Shown piece by piece: positions 15,604 to 24,385 of a stretch of DNA of 64,000 nucleotides. Position numbers and translations under genes: made by a program. This DNA is from Candidatus Geothrix odensensis (GTDB taxonomy: Bacteria; Acidobacteriota; Holophagae; Holophagales; Holophagaceae), in contig JADKCH010000007.1 of NCBI GenBank assembly GCA_016714685.1, forward strand, positions 62,001 to 126,000. The letters run 5' to 3'. The notes below the pieces were generated by a model, which did no database searches, was not told the DNA's origin, and saw only the letters and a program-made list of their open reading frames with translations. The stretch's first letter is position 1. Every line of letters starts with the position of its first letter.

Positions 15604-18600
15604 GTGCGCCTGATCTCTCTCGAACTCCATGGATTCAAGTCCTTCGCCGATGCCCAGAAGCTCAGCTTCCCGGGCGGGATGACCGCGGTGGTGGGGCCGA
15701 ATGGCTGCGGCAAGTCGAACATCTCCGACAGCCTGGCCTGGGTGCTGGGGGAGCAGCGGGCCTCGATGATGCGTGGCTCCGAGATGGCCGACGTGATCTT
15801 CGCGGGCACGGCCCAGCGCCGGCCCATGGGCCTCGCCGAGGTGAAGCTGATCCTCGAGATGCCGGACCCGGCCCTGCCGGGGGCCTCGCGGGAGGTCGCC
15901 ATCTCGCGCCGGCTCTACCGGGATACCGGCAGCGAGTACCGCATCAACGGCCGCGAGGCCCGCCTCAAGGACGTCCAGGACCTGCTGCTCGACACGGGCA
16001 TGGGCACGCGGGCCTACAGCTTCATCCAGCAGGGGCAGATCGACCTCATCCTGAGCAGCAAGCCCAAGGACCGGCGCCTTCTGCTGGAGGAGGCCGCCGG
16101 CATCACGCGCTACAAGCTGCGCCGCACCGACGCGGAGAAGCGGCTCGAGGAGACCAAGACAAATCTCCAGCGGCTCGATGACATCCTCTTCGAGCTGAAC
16201 AAGCAGATGGACTCGCTGCGGCGCCAGGCCTCCCGGGCCCGGAAGGCCAAGGACCTCGATGCGGAGATCAAGTCCACCCAGCGCATCCTCCTCGCCGGCA
16301 AGGCCGTCGAACTGGAGGCGGCCAAGGTCCGCATCCTCGACCAGCTGGACCAGACCGAACGCCGCGTGGCAGAGCTCACGGCCCAGGTCTCCGAGAAGGC
16401 CTCCGAGGTTGAGGCCCTGCGCCTGTCCGTGGACGAGCAGCAGCAGGCCCAGGCCAGGCGCTCCAGCGCGATGCTGGGCCTGGATCAGCGCCTGCAGCTG
16501 GCGGAGCAGGAACGGGGGTTCCAGGAGGAGCGCAGGCTCGAGGCCGAAGGGCAACAGGCCCGCCTGCAGGAGCGCATCCAGGCTCTCTCCGACCGCCTGG
16601 CCGAGTCCGGCGATTCCTTCTCGGCGCTGGAGGCCATCCTGAAGGAGGCCTCGGACCGCCTCGCCGGCTGGGAGGCCCAGCTGGCCAGGGCCGAGGAGGC
16701 CGTGGCCCTGGCCCAGGGCGCCCTCCGCCACACGGAAACTGAACTCCACGCCCTCCGGGAGCGGAAGGCCGAGAGCCAGAAGGAGGCCCTGGCCCGCCAG
16801 AAACAGCGGCTGGCGTTCCAGAGCCAGATCGCGCAGCTGGAGGGCCGCCTCGATGCGCTGAACCACGAGGAATCCGTCCGGGCCCCGCGCCTCGAGAGCC
16901 TGCAGGCCGAGGCCACCCAGGTGAATCGCTCCCTGGAAGGGCAGTTGGGCCAGCTGGCCCAAGCGGAGGAGGCCGCCTTCGACCAGCGCCGGCGCACCGA
17001 GGCCCTGGAGGAGGCCCAGCGGACTCTGGCCCAGGACCATCATCGTGCCGAGGCGGAACTGGATGCCGCCGAGCGGCGCCTCCGTCAGATCTCGGATCTG
17101 CTGGCCCAGAGCTTCGGCGATGAGGAACTCCGCAAGGGCCTCGCCTGGCTCCGTGAGCAGGGGGTGCGTCCGAATGCCCTGGTGGAGCTGCTGACCGTGG
17201 ACGAGGCGCTGCGGCCGGACCTGGAGCGGCTGCTCGGCGTGTGGCTCCAGTCCCTCTCCGCCGACTCCGACCTGGCGTTCCGGGCCGCGGCAGCGCCGGG
17301 TCACCTCCTGCTGGCCCTCGAGGGCGAGGTGCCGGTGCCGCCCACGCCAGCCGGCTGCGAGCCGCTGCGGAACCACGTGCGCTGGACCTCCACTGACCGG
17401 CCCCTCCAGGCCCTCCTGGACCGCGCCTTCCGCTGTGCCGACGAGGCCTTGCCCCAACTCGCGGTCCTGCATCCGGACTTGGCCTTCGTCTCCCCCGGCT
17501 TCATCCGCCTGCCCTTCGGCCCCCTGCAGCTGGGCGTGTCCGCGCCCGCGGCCTCTCCCCTCAAGCTCCGGGCCGAGCAGGAGGAGGCCCGGGCCACCCG
17601 CGAGGCCCTGCTGGACCGGCTGGAGGAACTGGAAGCCCAGCGTGGACGCGGCGGCGACGAGGCCCGCGCGGCCCGGGCCCGGTCCCTCGAGATCGAGGAG
17701 GACCTGCGCTCCCTCAGGCGGCGAACGGATGGGCTCAAGTCCCAGCAGACTTCGCTCCAGGTGCAGCTGTCGGAGATCCGGGCCGCCAGTGAGCGGGCCG
17801 ACGCCCTCTGGGAGCAGATCGAGACGGAGATCAAGCGCCTGCAGGGCCTGCTGCGTGAGCTTGACGAGCATCCCGAGGAGGCCGGCGATGCGGCCCTGGA
17901 CGAGGCGGTCCAGGCTGCCGAGATCCAGGTCCGTGAGGCCCGCCAGCGGCTCGACGAGCGCCGCGAGGAGCGCCTGGAGGCCGCCCGGGGCCGCGATGCT
18001 TCCTGGGCTGAGCGGGATGGCCACGAGCGCCACCTGCAATTGGCCCAGCGGGGCCGCTTCGACCTGGAGGCCGAACGGCAGCGACTGGGGGGCGAGGCCA
18101 CGGAGCAGGTGGCGCGCATGGAGGCCTGCCAGGGGCGTCTCGCCGAACTGGAAGCGGAATCCCAGGTCCTGCTGGTGGAGCGCGAGGGCGTGCAGGCCCA
18201 GGCCCGCGAGGCCCAGCCGAGGCTCGAGCTGGATCAGGAGACCCTGCGAGTGCAGGAGCGCTCGGCCCGGGAATTCCAGGAGGCCCTGGAGAACGCCCGC
18301 GCCCAGCACCAGGAGGTGCTCCTCCATGGCGCCCAGGTCCAGGGCAGCCAGGAGGCCCTGGCCAAGGAAGTGGAGCTCGCGCTGGGCCTGGAGGTGCCCG
18401 CCTTCCTGAATGGCCTCAGCCAGCAGGAGCGGGAGGCCTGGGAGGAGGGCGAGCTGGTCCACCAGACACGCCTGAACGAGCTGCAGGGCCGGCGCCTGGA
18501 CCTGGGCGGCGTGAACCCCCTGGCCATCCAGGAACTGGAGGAGGCGGAAACCCGCATGGCCTTCATGGACGAGCAGCGCGCCGACGTCACGGCGGCCATC

Positions 18601-19113
18601 GGCAACCTCGAGGCCACCATCCAGGAGATCAACGCCACCAGCGAGGAGCGCTTCCGCGAGGCCTTCGATTTCGTGAACAGCCGGTTCCAGGAGGTCTTCC
18701 GGGAGGCCTTCGGCGGCGGCAGCGCCCACCTCAGCCTGGAGGATCCCAAGAACCTGCTGGAGTGCGGCATCGAGATCACCGCGCAGCCCCCGGGCAAGAC
18801 CGCCAAGGCCCTCACCCTGCTGAGTGGCGGAGAGAAGGCGCTCACGGCCATCTCCCTGCTCTTCGCCATCTTCCACTTCAAGCCCAGCCCCTTCTGCGTG
18901 CTGGACGAGGTGGACGCACCGCTGGACGAGGCGAACGTGGGCCGCTTCGCCGCCATGGTGCAAAAGATGAAGGCCGACACTCAGTTCATCGTCATCACCC
19001 ACCAGAAGCCGACCATGGTCGCGGCCGACACCCTCTATGGCGTGACCATGGAGGAGGCGGGCTGCTCCCGCCTGGTGAGCGTCCACCTGCGCGAAGCCGA
19101 AGCCCTCGTTTGA
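15604..19113 (+). CDS. smc: chromosome segregation protein SMC
   Basis: Condensin ATPase that compacts and segregates the chromosome with ScpA/ScpB. About 1169 residues: the N-terminal head LELHGFKSFADAQK with Walker A GPNGCGKSN near residue 31, Q-loop and LLLEEAAGITRYK; a long coiled coil; a hinge around residues 500-650; a second coiled coil; and the C-terminal head with LLSGGEKALTA and Walker B FCVLDEVDAPLDE. GTG 15604 places the head exactly as in homologues and has GGAG upstream; ATG 15556 would add 16 residues. scpA and scpB are not in the window. Confidence 0.95.
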   Translation: MRLISLELHGFKSFADAQKLSFPGGMTAVVGPNGCGKSNISDSLAWVLGEQRASMMRGSEMADVIFAGTAQRRPMGLAEVKLILEMPDPALPGASREVAISRRLYRDTGSEYRINGREARLKDVQDLLLDTGMGTRAYSFIQQGQIDLILSSKPKDRRLLLEEAAGITRYKLRRTDAEKRLEETKTNLQRLDDILFELNKQMDSLRRQASRARKAKDLDAEIKSTQRILLAGKAVELEAAKVRILDQLDQTERRVAELTAQVSEKASEVEALRLSVDEQQQAQARRSSAMLGLDQRLQLAEQERGFQEERRLEAEGQQARLQERIQALSDRLAESGDSFSALEAILKEASDRLAGWEAQLARAEEAVALAQGALRHTETELHALRERKAESQKEALARQKQRLAFQSQIAQLEGRLDALNHEESVRAPRLESLQAEATQVNRSLEGQLGQLAQAEEAAFDQRRRTEALEEAQRTLAQDHHRAEAELDAAERRLRQISDLLAQSFGDEELRKGLAWLREQGVRPNALVELLTVDEALRPDLERLLGVWLQSLSADSDLAFRAAAAPGHLLLALEGEVPVPPTPAGCEPLRNHVRWTSTDRPLQALLDRAFRCADEALPQLAVLHPDLAFVSPGFIRLPFGPLQLGVSAPAASPLKLRAEQEEARATREALLDRLEELEAQRGRGGDEARAARARSLEIEEDLRSLRRRTDGLKSQQTSLQVQLSEIRAASERADALWEQIETEIKRLQGLLRELDEHPEEAGDAALDEAVQAAEIQVREARQRLDERREERLEAARGRDASWAERDGHERHLQLAQRGRFDLEAERQRLGGEATEQVARMEACQGRLAELEAESQVLLVEREGVQAQAREAQPRLELDQETLRVQERSAREFQEALENARAQHQEVLLHGAQVQGSQEALAKEVELALGLEVPAFLNGLSQQEREAWEEGELVHQTRLNELQGRRLDLGGVNPLAIQELEEAETRMAFMDEQRADVTAAIGNLEATIQEINATSEERFREAFDFVNSRFQEVFREAFGGGSAHLSLEDPKNLLECGIEITAQPPGKTAKALTLLSGGEKALTAISLLFAIFHFKPSPFCVLDEVDAPLDEANVGRFAAMVQKMKADTQFIVITHQKPTMVAADTLYGVTMEEAGCSRLVSVHLREAEALV

Positions 19114-19462
19114 GGGGTGTCACCTCCGATAGTCGAGGTGACTAAAAAGGGTTGACAGGCCAGTTTTCGCCTCTCCTTCCAAGGGGTCCAAGGCCTTTTT
19201 CGTGTCAATGCGAAAGAAAGCGGAAAATGTGGAAAACCCCGGCGTGCGGGCATTCGGCAGATTCTGCTGGCGTCTTCTATTTAAAAATTGATATAAAACG
19301 ACATGCATAGATAGGGATTTGCCCTACTTGTGTTGGGAAATCTGTATCCAGACAGGGTTTAGCACCCGTCAAGAGGGTCAATCCGCAGGCTTTTCCACAG
19401 GGACTTTGGCCCCCCCTGTAACTGCCTGGAAACGCTTGGGTGACACGCCCGTGACCAAAGGG
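19114..19462 (+). other. AT-richer convergent intergenic region, no gene supported
   Basis: About 350 bp between the ends of smc and the TPR gene, with clearly lower GC than its surroundings (A/T runs around 19280-19300). It holds an inverted repeat GTCACCTC/GAGGTGAC at 19119-19142 just after the smc stop, without a following T run; a small TAGGG/CCCTA repeat at 19312-19326; and CGTGACC/GGTCACG at 19450-19467 over the TPR gene's stop. A 62-codon minus-strand frame (19120-19308) has no ribosome-binding site. Confidence 0.5.
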
Positions 19463-21001
19463 TCACGCCTCTGATTCGGCCAGAAAACCCGGCCGCAGCC
19501 ACTCGCGGATGGTGTCGTCGTCGATGCCGAGGTTCGTGAGGTGCTCGGTGGCCATCTTCAGGCTCTGATCCTCGTCGCGGCAGATGAGGAGACGCTGCTT
19601 CCAGGCCTCGGTGGCCCGGGCCCGAAGATTGGGCTCGCCGCCGTGCATCCGCTTCTCCAGGACAAACCCAAGATTGTTGGCAGCCTTCCGATGCTGGGGC
19701 TCGAGAGCCAGGGCCTTCTCGTAGGCCTCGGTGGCCTCCTGCCAGCGGTTGGTGACCTCCAGGGCGACGCCCCAGGCGTTCCACACGTCCGCGTCCTGAG
19801 GCGCCAGCATCATGGCCTGTTCGACCATGGCCACCTGGTCCTCCCGCCGGTTGGCGAATCGATACACCTCGGAGAGGCCCAGGTAGGCGCTGTATTCCCC
19901 GGGATCCAGCTCCAGGGCCTGAAGGAAGGCCTGCTCGGCGGCGGTGCCTTGGTGGGTCTCCACCAGCACGTAGCCCAGCTGGACCTGCAGGTCCGCGGCG
20001 TCGGGTTCGCGCATCAGGGCCTCGCGGTAGCAGCGCAGGGCATCGTCCCAGCGGCACTCCTCACGGGCCATGTCGCCCAGGGCCGCCCAGGGATTCGAGG
20101 CATCGGGATCGGTCTCGGCGGCGAGGCTGAAGTAGGACAGCGCGCCATCCCGGTCGCCCATGTCCCGCTTGAGCTCACCCAGCAGGGCTTGCGCCTCCGC
20201 CAGAACCGGGGCGGGGGGCGCCAGCAGCATGAGCGTGTGGAGCTGGCCCTGGGCAAGCTCCAGGTGCCCCTGCTCGCTGAAGATCTCGGCAAGGATGAAG
20301 TAGCTGGTGGGATCGCAGACATGGAGGCTGCGGGCCCGCTGGATGCAGCGCAGGCCTTCCGCGAGCTCACCGCGTTTCAAGAGCAGCTCGCCCAGAGCGT
20401 GCCAGCCCCAGTAGTAGGTCTCCTCGGCCTGGAGGGCGGCCATGAGCTGGGCCTCCGCGCCGCCGAGGTCCCCCAGCTGCTCCATGGCGATGGCCAGCAG
20501 GCGAAGGGTGCGCGGGTCCCTCGGATTGAGGCTTAGGGCCTTCAGCAGCCAGGCCTTCGCGTCGGCGGGCTGGTTCATGTGCAGCTGCACGAGACCCGCC
20601 AGCTCCAGGGCCTTGGGATCCTGGCCGTTCAGGGCCAGGGCCTGCTGCAGCGTGAGCTCCGCCCCGTCAAGATCCTGCATGAGGAGCCGCAGGTAGCCCA
20701 GGTTGCGGAGATGGCCTCCCGCAGTCGGGTGCTCATCGCGGAGGGACTCCAGCTGCCCCATCAGCTCCGGGCCTTCCTCGTCTCCCGCGTGGTTGCTGAA
20801 GCAGAGCAGGCGCTCGAACCACGCCTCGGCGTTCGAGCGGTCCTCGGCCAGCAGCTGGTCCAGGACCTCCCGGGCCTCTTCGTGGCGGGCGCGGACGTTG
20901 TAGGCGCGGGCCAGGGCCAGACGGTCTTCGAAAGCGGTACTGGCGGCGGTCTTGAGTGCCGTCAGGCCTGGGTCCAGCAGCTTGAGCCAAGGGCGTGCCA
21001 T
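19463..21001 (-). CDS. tetratricopeptide repeat protein
   Basis: A 512-residue protein made almost wholly of TPR units, for example RAYNVRARHEEAREVLDQLL, GYVLVETHQGTAAEQAFLQA and NRWQEATEAYEKALALEPQ. At least nine units can be seen. No signal peptide or membrane segment is present, so it is probably a cytoplasmic scaffold. The ATG at 21001 (MARPWLKLLDPG) has GAGG upstream; the open frame beyond it is antisense to the previous gene. The C-terminus ends outside the repeats (MATEHLTNLGIDDDTIREWL). It lies 28 bp after the dehydrogenase gene and is probably in its operon. Partner unknown. Confidence 0.8.
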   Translation of the reverse strand: MARPWLKLLDPGLTALKTAASTAFEDRLALARAYNVRARHEEAREVLDQLLAEDRSNAEAWFERLLCFSNHAGDEEGPELMGQLESLRDEHPTAGGHLRNLGYLRLLMQDLDGAELTLQQALALNGQDPKALELAGLVQLHMNQPADAKAWLLKALSLNPRDPRTLRLLAIAMEQLGDLGGAEAQLMAALQAEETYYWGWHALGELLLKRGELAEGLRCIQRARSLHVCDPTSYFILAEIFSEQGHLELAQGQLHTLMLLAPPAPVLAEAQALLGELKRDMGDRDGALSYFSLAAETDPDASNPWAALGDMAREECRWDDALRCYREALMREPDAADLQVQLGYVLVETHQGTAAEQAFLQALELDPGEYSAYLGLSEVYRFANRREDQVAMVEQAMMLAPQDADVWNAWGVALEVTNRWQEATEAYEKALALEPQHRKAANNLGFVLEKRMHGGEPNLRARATEAWKQRLLICRDEDQSLKMATEHLTNLGIDDDTIREWLRPGFLAESEA

Positions 21002-21029
21002 GGGATGCCTCGTGAGGGAGTCCAGGGTA

Positions 21030-21956
21030 TCACCCAAGGGCCGCGGCGAGTCCGTCGCAGAGCAGGCTGGCCATCGCCGTGCGCGTTTCCACGGTGGCGG
21101 ATCCGAGGTGGGGCAGGAGCACCGTACGGGGCGCCAGCAGCCAGCGGGGATCGATCTTCGGTTCACCCTCGTAGACGTCCAGCCCCACGCCACCGAGCCG
21201 CCCCGCCTTCAGCAGGTCGATGGCGGCAGGCTCATCCAGGATGCCGCCGCGGGCGGTGTTGATGATCACGGCTCCCTCGGGCAACAGTTCCAGGGCGAAG
21301 CGATCCAGCAGGCCGCGGGTCTGGTCCGTGAGCGGACAGTGGATGGAGAGCACCGCGCTGCTGGACAGCAGGTCGGACAGGATCAAGCGGCGGGCGCGCG
21401 CGGGGCCGAAGTCCACCTCGCCGCCCAGGCCGTCGCGATCCCAGAAGACCGGGACCATGCCGAGCGCCCAGGTACGCCGGGCGAAGGCCTGGCCGATGGG
21501 GCCGCTGCCGAGAATGCCGCAGGTCTTGCCGGCGAGGCCGGTGCCCAGGAGCTGGTCCGGGGCCCAGCCCTTCCATTCACCGGAGCGCACCAGGACTTCG
21601 CCCTCGGCCACCCGTCGCGTGAGCGCCAGCAGCAGCGCCAGGGCGAGGTCGGCGGTGGCGTCCGTCAGCACGCCGGGGGTATTCACCACCTGGATGCCGC
21701 GGGCCTGGCAGGCTTGCAGGGGCAGGTGGTTCACGCCCACGGAATAGGTACCAACGGCCTTCAGCCTCGGAGCGGCCACTAGGTCGGCCTCGGTGATGGA
21801 CTCGGACACCAGGGCCACCAGCACCTCGGTTTCACCCAGGGCCGCGTTCCATTCCGCGGAGCGGAAAGGGGCCAGGAGGAGGTCTGGGAACCGGGCGCCG
21901 AGGTCCGCCAGGGCCGGGCCCACCAGGGGGGACGTGGCGAGGATGCGGACGCTCAT
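21030..21956 (-). CDS. D-isomer-specific 2-hydroxyacid dehydrogenase
   Basis: A 308-residue NAD(P)-dependent enzyme of the glyoxylate/hydroxypyruvate reductase group. GILGSGPIGQAFARR is the GxGxxG dinucleotide site; TYSVGVNHLPL, the catalytic arginine region INTARGGILDEPA, and the C-terminal glutamate and histidine (YEGEPKIDP, LLPHLGSATVETR) are in place. Substrate cannot be decided; glyoxylate or hydroxypyruvate is the best guess. It overlaps ruvA by 4 bp (ATGA). Confidence 0.87.
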   Translation of the reverse strand: MSVRILATSPLVGPALADLGARFPDLLLAPFRSAEWNAALGETEVLVALVSESITEADLVAAPRLKAVGTYSVGVNHLPLQACQARGIQVVNTPGVLTDATADLALALLLALTRRVAEGEVLVRSGEWKGWAPDQLLGTGLAGKTCGILGSGPIGQAFARRTWALGMVPVFWDRDGLGGEVDFGPARARRLILSDLLSSSAVLSIHCPLTDQTRGLLDRFALELLPEGAVIINTARGGILDEPAAIDLLKAGRLGGVGLDVYEGEPKIDPRWLLAPRTVLLPHLGSATVETRTAMASLLCDGLAAALG

Positions 21957-22540
21957 CGCTGCAGGGCCTTCAGGGCCAGGCGGATGGCCTCGGCCAGGGG
22001 CGGCTTCACGGCGCGGAGCTCGGCCACCACGGGCAGCACCGCATCCTCCCGGAAGCCCAGGTTCGTGAGCGCCGAGCGCAGGCTTTCTTCCCAGGGATCA
22101 CCCGAGAACCCTCCGGACAGGCCGTCCAGGCCCGAAAGGCCGCCGAGCTTCTCCGACAGCTCGAAGCACATCTTTTCGGCGGTCTTCTTGCCCACGCCGG
22201 GGATGCGGGTGAGGACCTTGACGTCCCGCCCGCGGATGGCCTGCACCAGATCCTCCAGGGACAGCGCGCCAAGGGCCGCCAGGGCCAGCTTCGGGCCCAC
22301 GCCATCCACTCTGATCAGCAGGCGGTAGAGCTCCCGTTCCTGCGGGGCGTAGAAGCCGAGCAGCGCGATCTCGTTCTCGCGCACCAGGAGCTCCGTGTGC
22401 AGCACCACCGTGGTGCCGACCTCCGGCAGCAGCCCGTATGTCGAGAGGCTGATGGCCGCAGCGTAGCCCACCCCCCCGCACTCGACGAGCGCCAGGTTCG
22501 GCAGCTTCTGGATGAGTTCCCCGCGCAGTCGACCGATCAT
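21953..22540 (-). CDS. ruvA: Holliday junction DNA helicase subunit RuvA
   Basis: A 195-residue RuvA, which binds four-way junctions as a tetramer and loads RuvB. The OB-fold start MIGRLRGELIQKLPNLALVE, the helix-hairpin-helix segments (LLIRVDGVGPKLALAALGAL; LTRIPGVGKKTAEKMCFEL) and the C-terminal RuvB-binding domain (SALTNLGFREDAVLPVV) are all visible. ATG 22540 gives the canonical N-terminus. ruvB and ruvC are not adjacent; instead it is coupled to a dehydrogenase gene. Confidence 0.95.
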   Translation of the reverse strand: MIGRLRGELIQKLPNLALVECGGVGYAAAISLSTYGLLPEVGTTVVLHTELLVRENEIALLGFYAPQERELYRLLIRVDGVGPKLALAALGALSLEDLVQAIRGRDVKVLTRIPGVGKKTAEKMCFELSEKLGGLSGLDGLSGGFSGDPWEESLRSALTNLGFREDAVLPVVAELRAVKPPLAEAIRLALKALQR

Positions 22541-22578
22541 GCTTCGAGGATAGCGGAAGCCCCGCGGTGCCGCGGCGG

Positions 22579-23712
22579 TCAGAACCAGTAGCGGAGCAGA
22601 GAGTCCAGCAGGCGGTCCACCACGTCCCGGTTGCGGCGGCTGCGCTCCTCGCGGCCCGGGAACTCGGGATAGGCGGGCACGGGGTCGTGCAGGGTGCTTC
22701 CGACCTCGGGGCCGAGCAGGTGCTGCCACCGCGCCAGCCATGGCCCAGGCAGCGCCTCGGGGATGGGGAGGTCCATCAGGGTGAGGTAGAGGATCGTCCA
22801 GACCCGGGCCACCACCTGGGCCTCGTAGCCGCCGCCCAGGGTGAACAGCACCCGGCCCTGCGTGTGCTCGCCAGCCAGGTCGAGGATCCGGCGGTAGAGC
22901 ATCTCGAAGGCCTGGGTGGTGAGGGCGAGATCCCCCAGGGGATCGGCGAAGTGCGCATCCGCTCCGGCCTGGACCACCAGGACATGGGGCGCGAACTGCT
23001 CCAGGGCCCTGGGCACCACGGCCTCGAAGGCCTCCAGGTAGCTCTCGCTCTCGGTGAAGGGCTCCAGGGGGACGTTCAGGCTGAGGCCCCGCGCCGGGCC
23101 GGTGCCCAACTCGTGGATGTGGCCGGTGCCCGGATACAGGTAGTGCCCGGTCTCATGGAGGCTGAGGGTGAGCACCCGGTCCTGGTCGTAGAAGAGGTTC
23201 TGCACGCCGTCGCCGTGGTGGAGGTCGATGTCCAGGTAGGCCACGCGCCAGCCGTGATCCACGAAGGCGCGGATGGCCACGCCCAGGTCGTTGTACAGGC
23301 AGAAGCCCGCGGCCTTGTCCTTCTGGGCGTGGTGCAGCCCGCCGCCCAGCTGGAGCACGCGCGACTCCACGCCCTCCATCAGGAGCCGCGCCCCGTGGAG
23401 GGCCCCGCCCGCCAGCCAGCGGCCGGCGAGATCCATGCCGGGGAAGATCGGATTGTCCTGGGTGCCCAGGCCGAAGCGCCCGGCCTCGGGCCGGGACTCG
23501 CCCCGGTCGAGGGCCTCTACCATCGCCACGAAGGCTTCGTCGTGCACCGAGAGGATGTCCTCCCGCGTCGCGGCCGGCGCCGCTACGGTGGGGGCCGCGT
23601 GGCCCAGGCTCCGGATGAGGTCCAGGAGCATGGCGAGCCGGGCGGGCGTGAAGGGGTGCTCCGGGCCGAAGTCGTACCCGGCATACTCCGGGCGGTGGAT
23701 CAGGGTTGCCAT
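22579..23712 (-). CDS. acuC: AcuC-type class I histone-deacetylase-fold protein
   Basis: A 377-residue zinc-dependent deacetylase. The active site is complete: GGLHHAQKDKAAGFCLYND with paired histidines, VAYLDIDLHHGDGVQNLFY with metal-binding Asp and His, the second Asp in QAGADAHFADPLGDL, and the Gly-rich LGGGYE near the end. In Bacillus subtilis AcuC deacetylates and reactivates acetyl-CoA synthetase. Here it overlaps acuB by 13 bp and lies two genes from a protein-acetyltransferase-like gene, with an acyl-CoA synthetase divergent, which supports the same role. Confidence 0.9.
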   Translation of the reverse strand: MATLIHRPEYAGYDFGPEHPFTPARLAMLLDLIRSLGHAAPTVAAPAATREDILSVHDEAFVAMVEALDRGESRPEAGRFGLGTQDNPIFPGMDLAGRWLAGGALHGARLLMEGVESRVLQLGGGLHHAQKDKAAGFCLYNDLGVAIRAFVDHGWRVAYLDIDLHHGDGVQNLFYDQDRVLTLSLHETGHYLYPGTGHIHELGTGPARGLSLNVPLEPFTESESYLEAFEAVVPRALEQFAPHVLVVQAGADAHFADPLGDLALTTQAFEMLYRRILDLAGEHTQGRVLFTLGGGYEAQVVARVWTILYLTLMDLPIPEALPGPWLARWQHLLGPEVGSTLHDPVPAYPEFPGREERSRRNRDVVDRLLDSLLRYWF

Positions 23713-24356
23713 GGCTTGGACGTCAAGTGCAGCTGGGAGCTCTTGGGGAGGGGCCAGAGGACCGTGAATCCGGCGCCACGGAGTTCCTCCGCCAGGGGGC
23801 GGATCTGGTTCGAGTCCACCCGCAGCACCGTGCGCACCGTGGTGTCGGGTGTGGGGTAGGTGAGGATGGAGTGGATGTTCACGCGCCGGTCGGCGAAGAA
23901 GGTCGTCAGCCGGGCCAGCTCGCCCGGCTGGTCCCTGAGGACCACCTCGAGCCGGGACGAGGGCTTGGTCACGCCGGTGAGGGTCATCAGGGCGTCAAGC
24001 AGGTCCATGCCCGTGAGGATGCCCACCAGCTCGCCGCCGTCCAGGACGGGGAGGCACCCGATCTTGTGCTCCCGCATGATCCGGGCCGCGTCCTCCACCG
24101 GATCCAGGGGATCCGCCGTCAGGGGTGGGCTGCTCATGGCGAGGGTGACGGAATCGTCTCCCCTGCGCGGCGTCGGAGAGAGGCTGCTGGTGGTGAAGCG
24201 GATATCCCGATCCGTGAGGATCCCCACCAGGCGGCCCTGGTCCACCACGGGCAAATGCCGGAAGCCACGGGACTGGAGCAGCTGATCGGCCTCGCCGATG
24301 GTGGCCCCGATGGAGATCACCGTGACCGGCTTCCGCATCATTTCCTTCACGAGCAT
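23700..24356 (-). CDS. acuB: AcuB-like CBS-CBS-ACT protein
   Basis: A 218-residue protein with two CBS domains (about 1-60, VKEMMRKPVTVISIGATIGE; about 72-130, MSSPPLTADPLDPVEDAARI) and a C-terminal ACT domain (about 138-205, LRDQPGELARLTTFFADRRV). CBS pairs bind adenine nucleotides and ACT domains bind small metabolites, so it is likely a sensor of energy charge or an amino acid. This architecture is that of AcuB from the acuABC operon. It lies 29 bp after the acetyltransferase-like gene and overlaps acuC. Confidence 0.88.
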   Translation of the reverse strand: MLVKEMMRKPVTVISIGATIGEADQLLQSRGFRHLPVVDQGRLVGILTDRDIRFTTSSLSPTPRRGDDSVTLAMSSPPLTADPLDPVEDAARIMREHKIGCLPVLDGGELVGILTGMDLLDALMTLTGVTKPSSRLEVVLRDQPGELARLTTFFADRRVNIHSILTYPTPDTTVRTVLRVDSNQIRPLAEELRGAGFTVLWPLPKSSQLHLTSKPWQP

Positions 24357-24385
24357 GGGAGTCTCCGCTGGGTCGAGATGGGCGT

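Noticed and set aside
15343..19086. Long open frame on the strand opposite smc
   Set aside because: A mirror of the GC-rich coiled-coil coding strand; its translation is low-complexity Leu/Gly/Gln with no domain, while smc is unmistakable.
19120..19308. 62-codon minus-strand frame beginning MHVVLYQFLNRRR
   Set aside because: No ribosome-binding site, no recognisable similarity and it ends in an inverted repeat; chance frame in AT-rich sequence is more likely.
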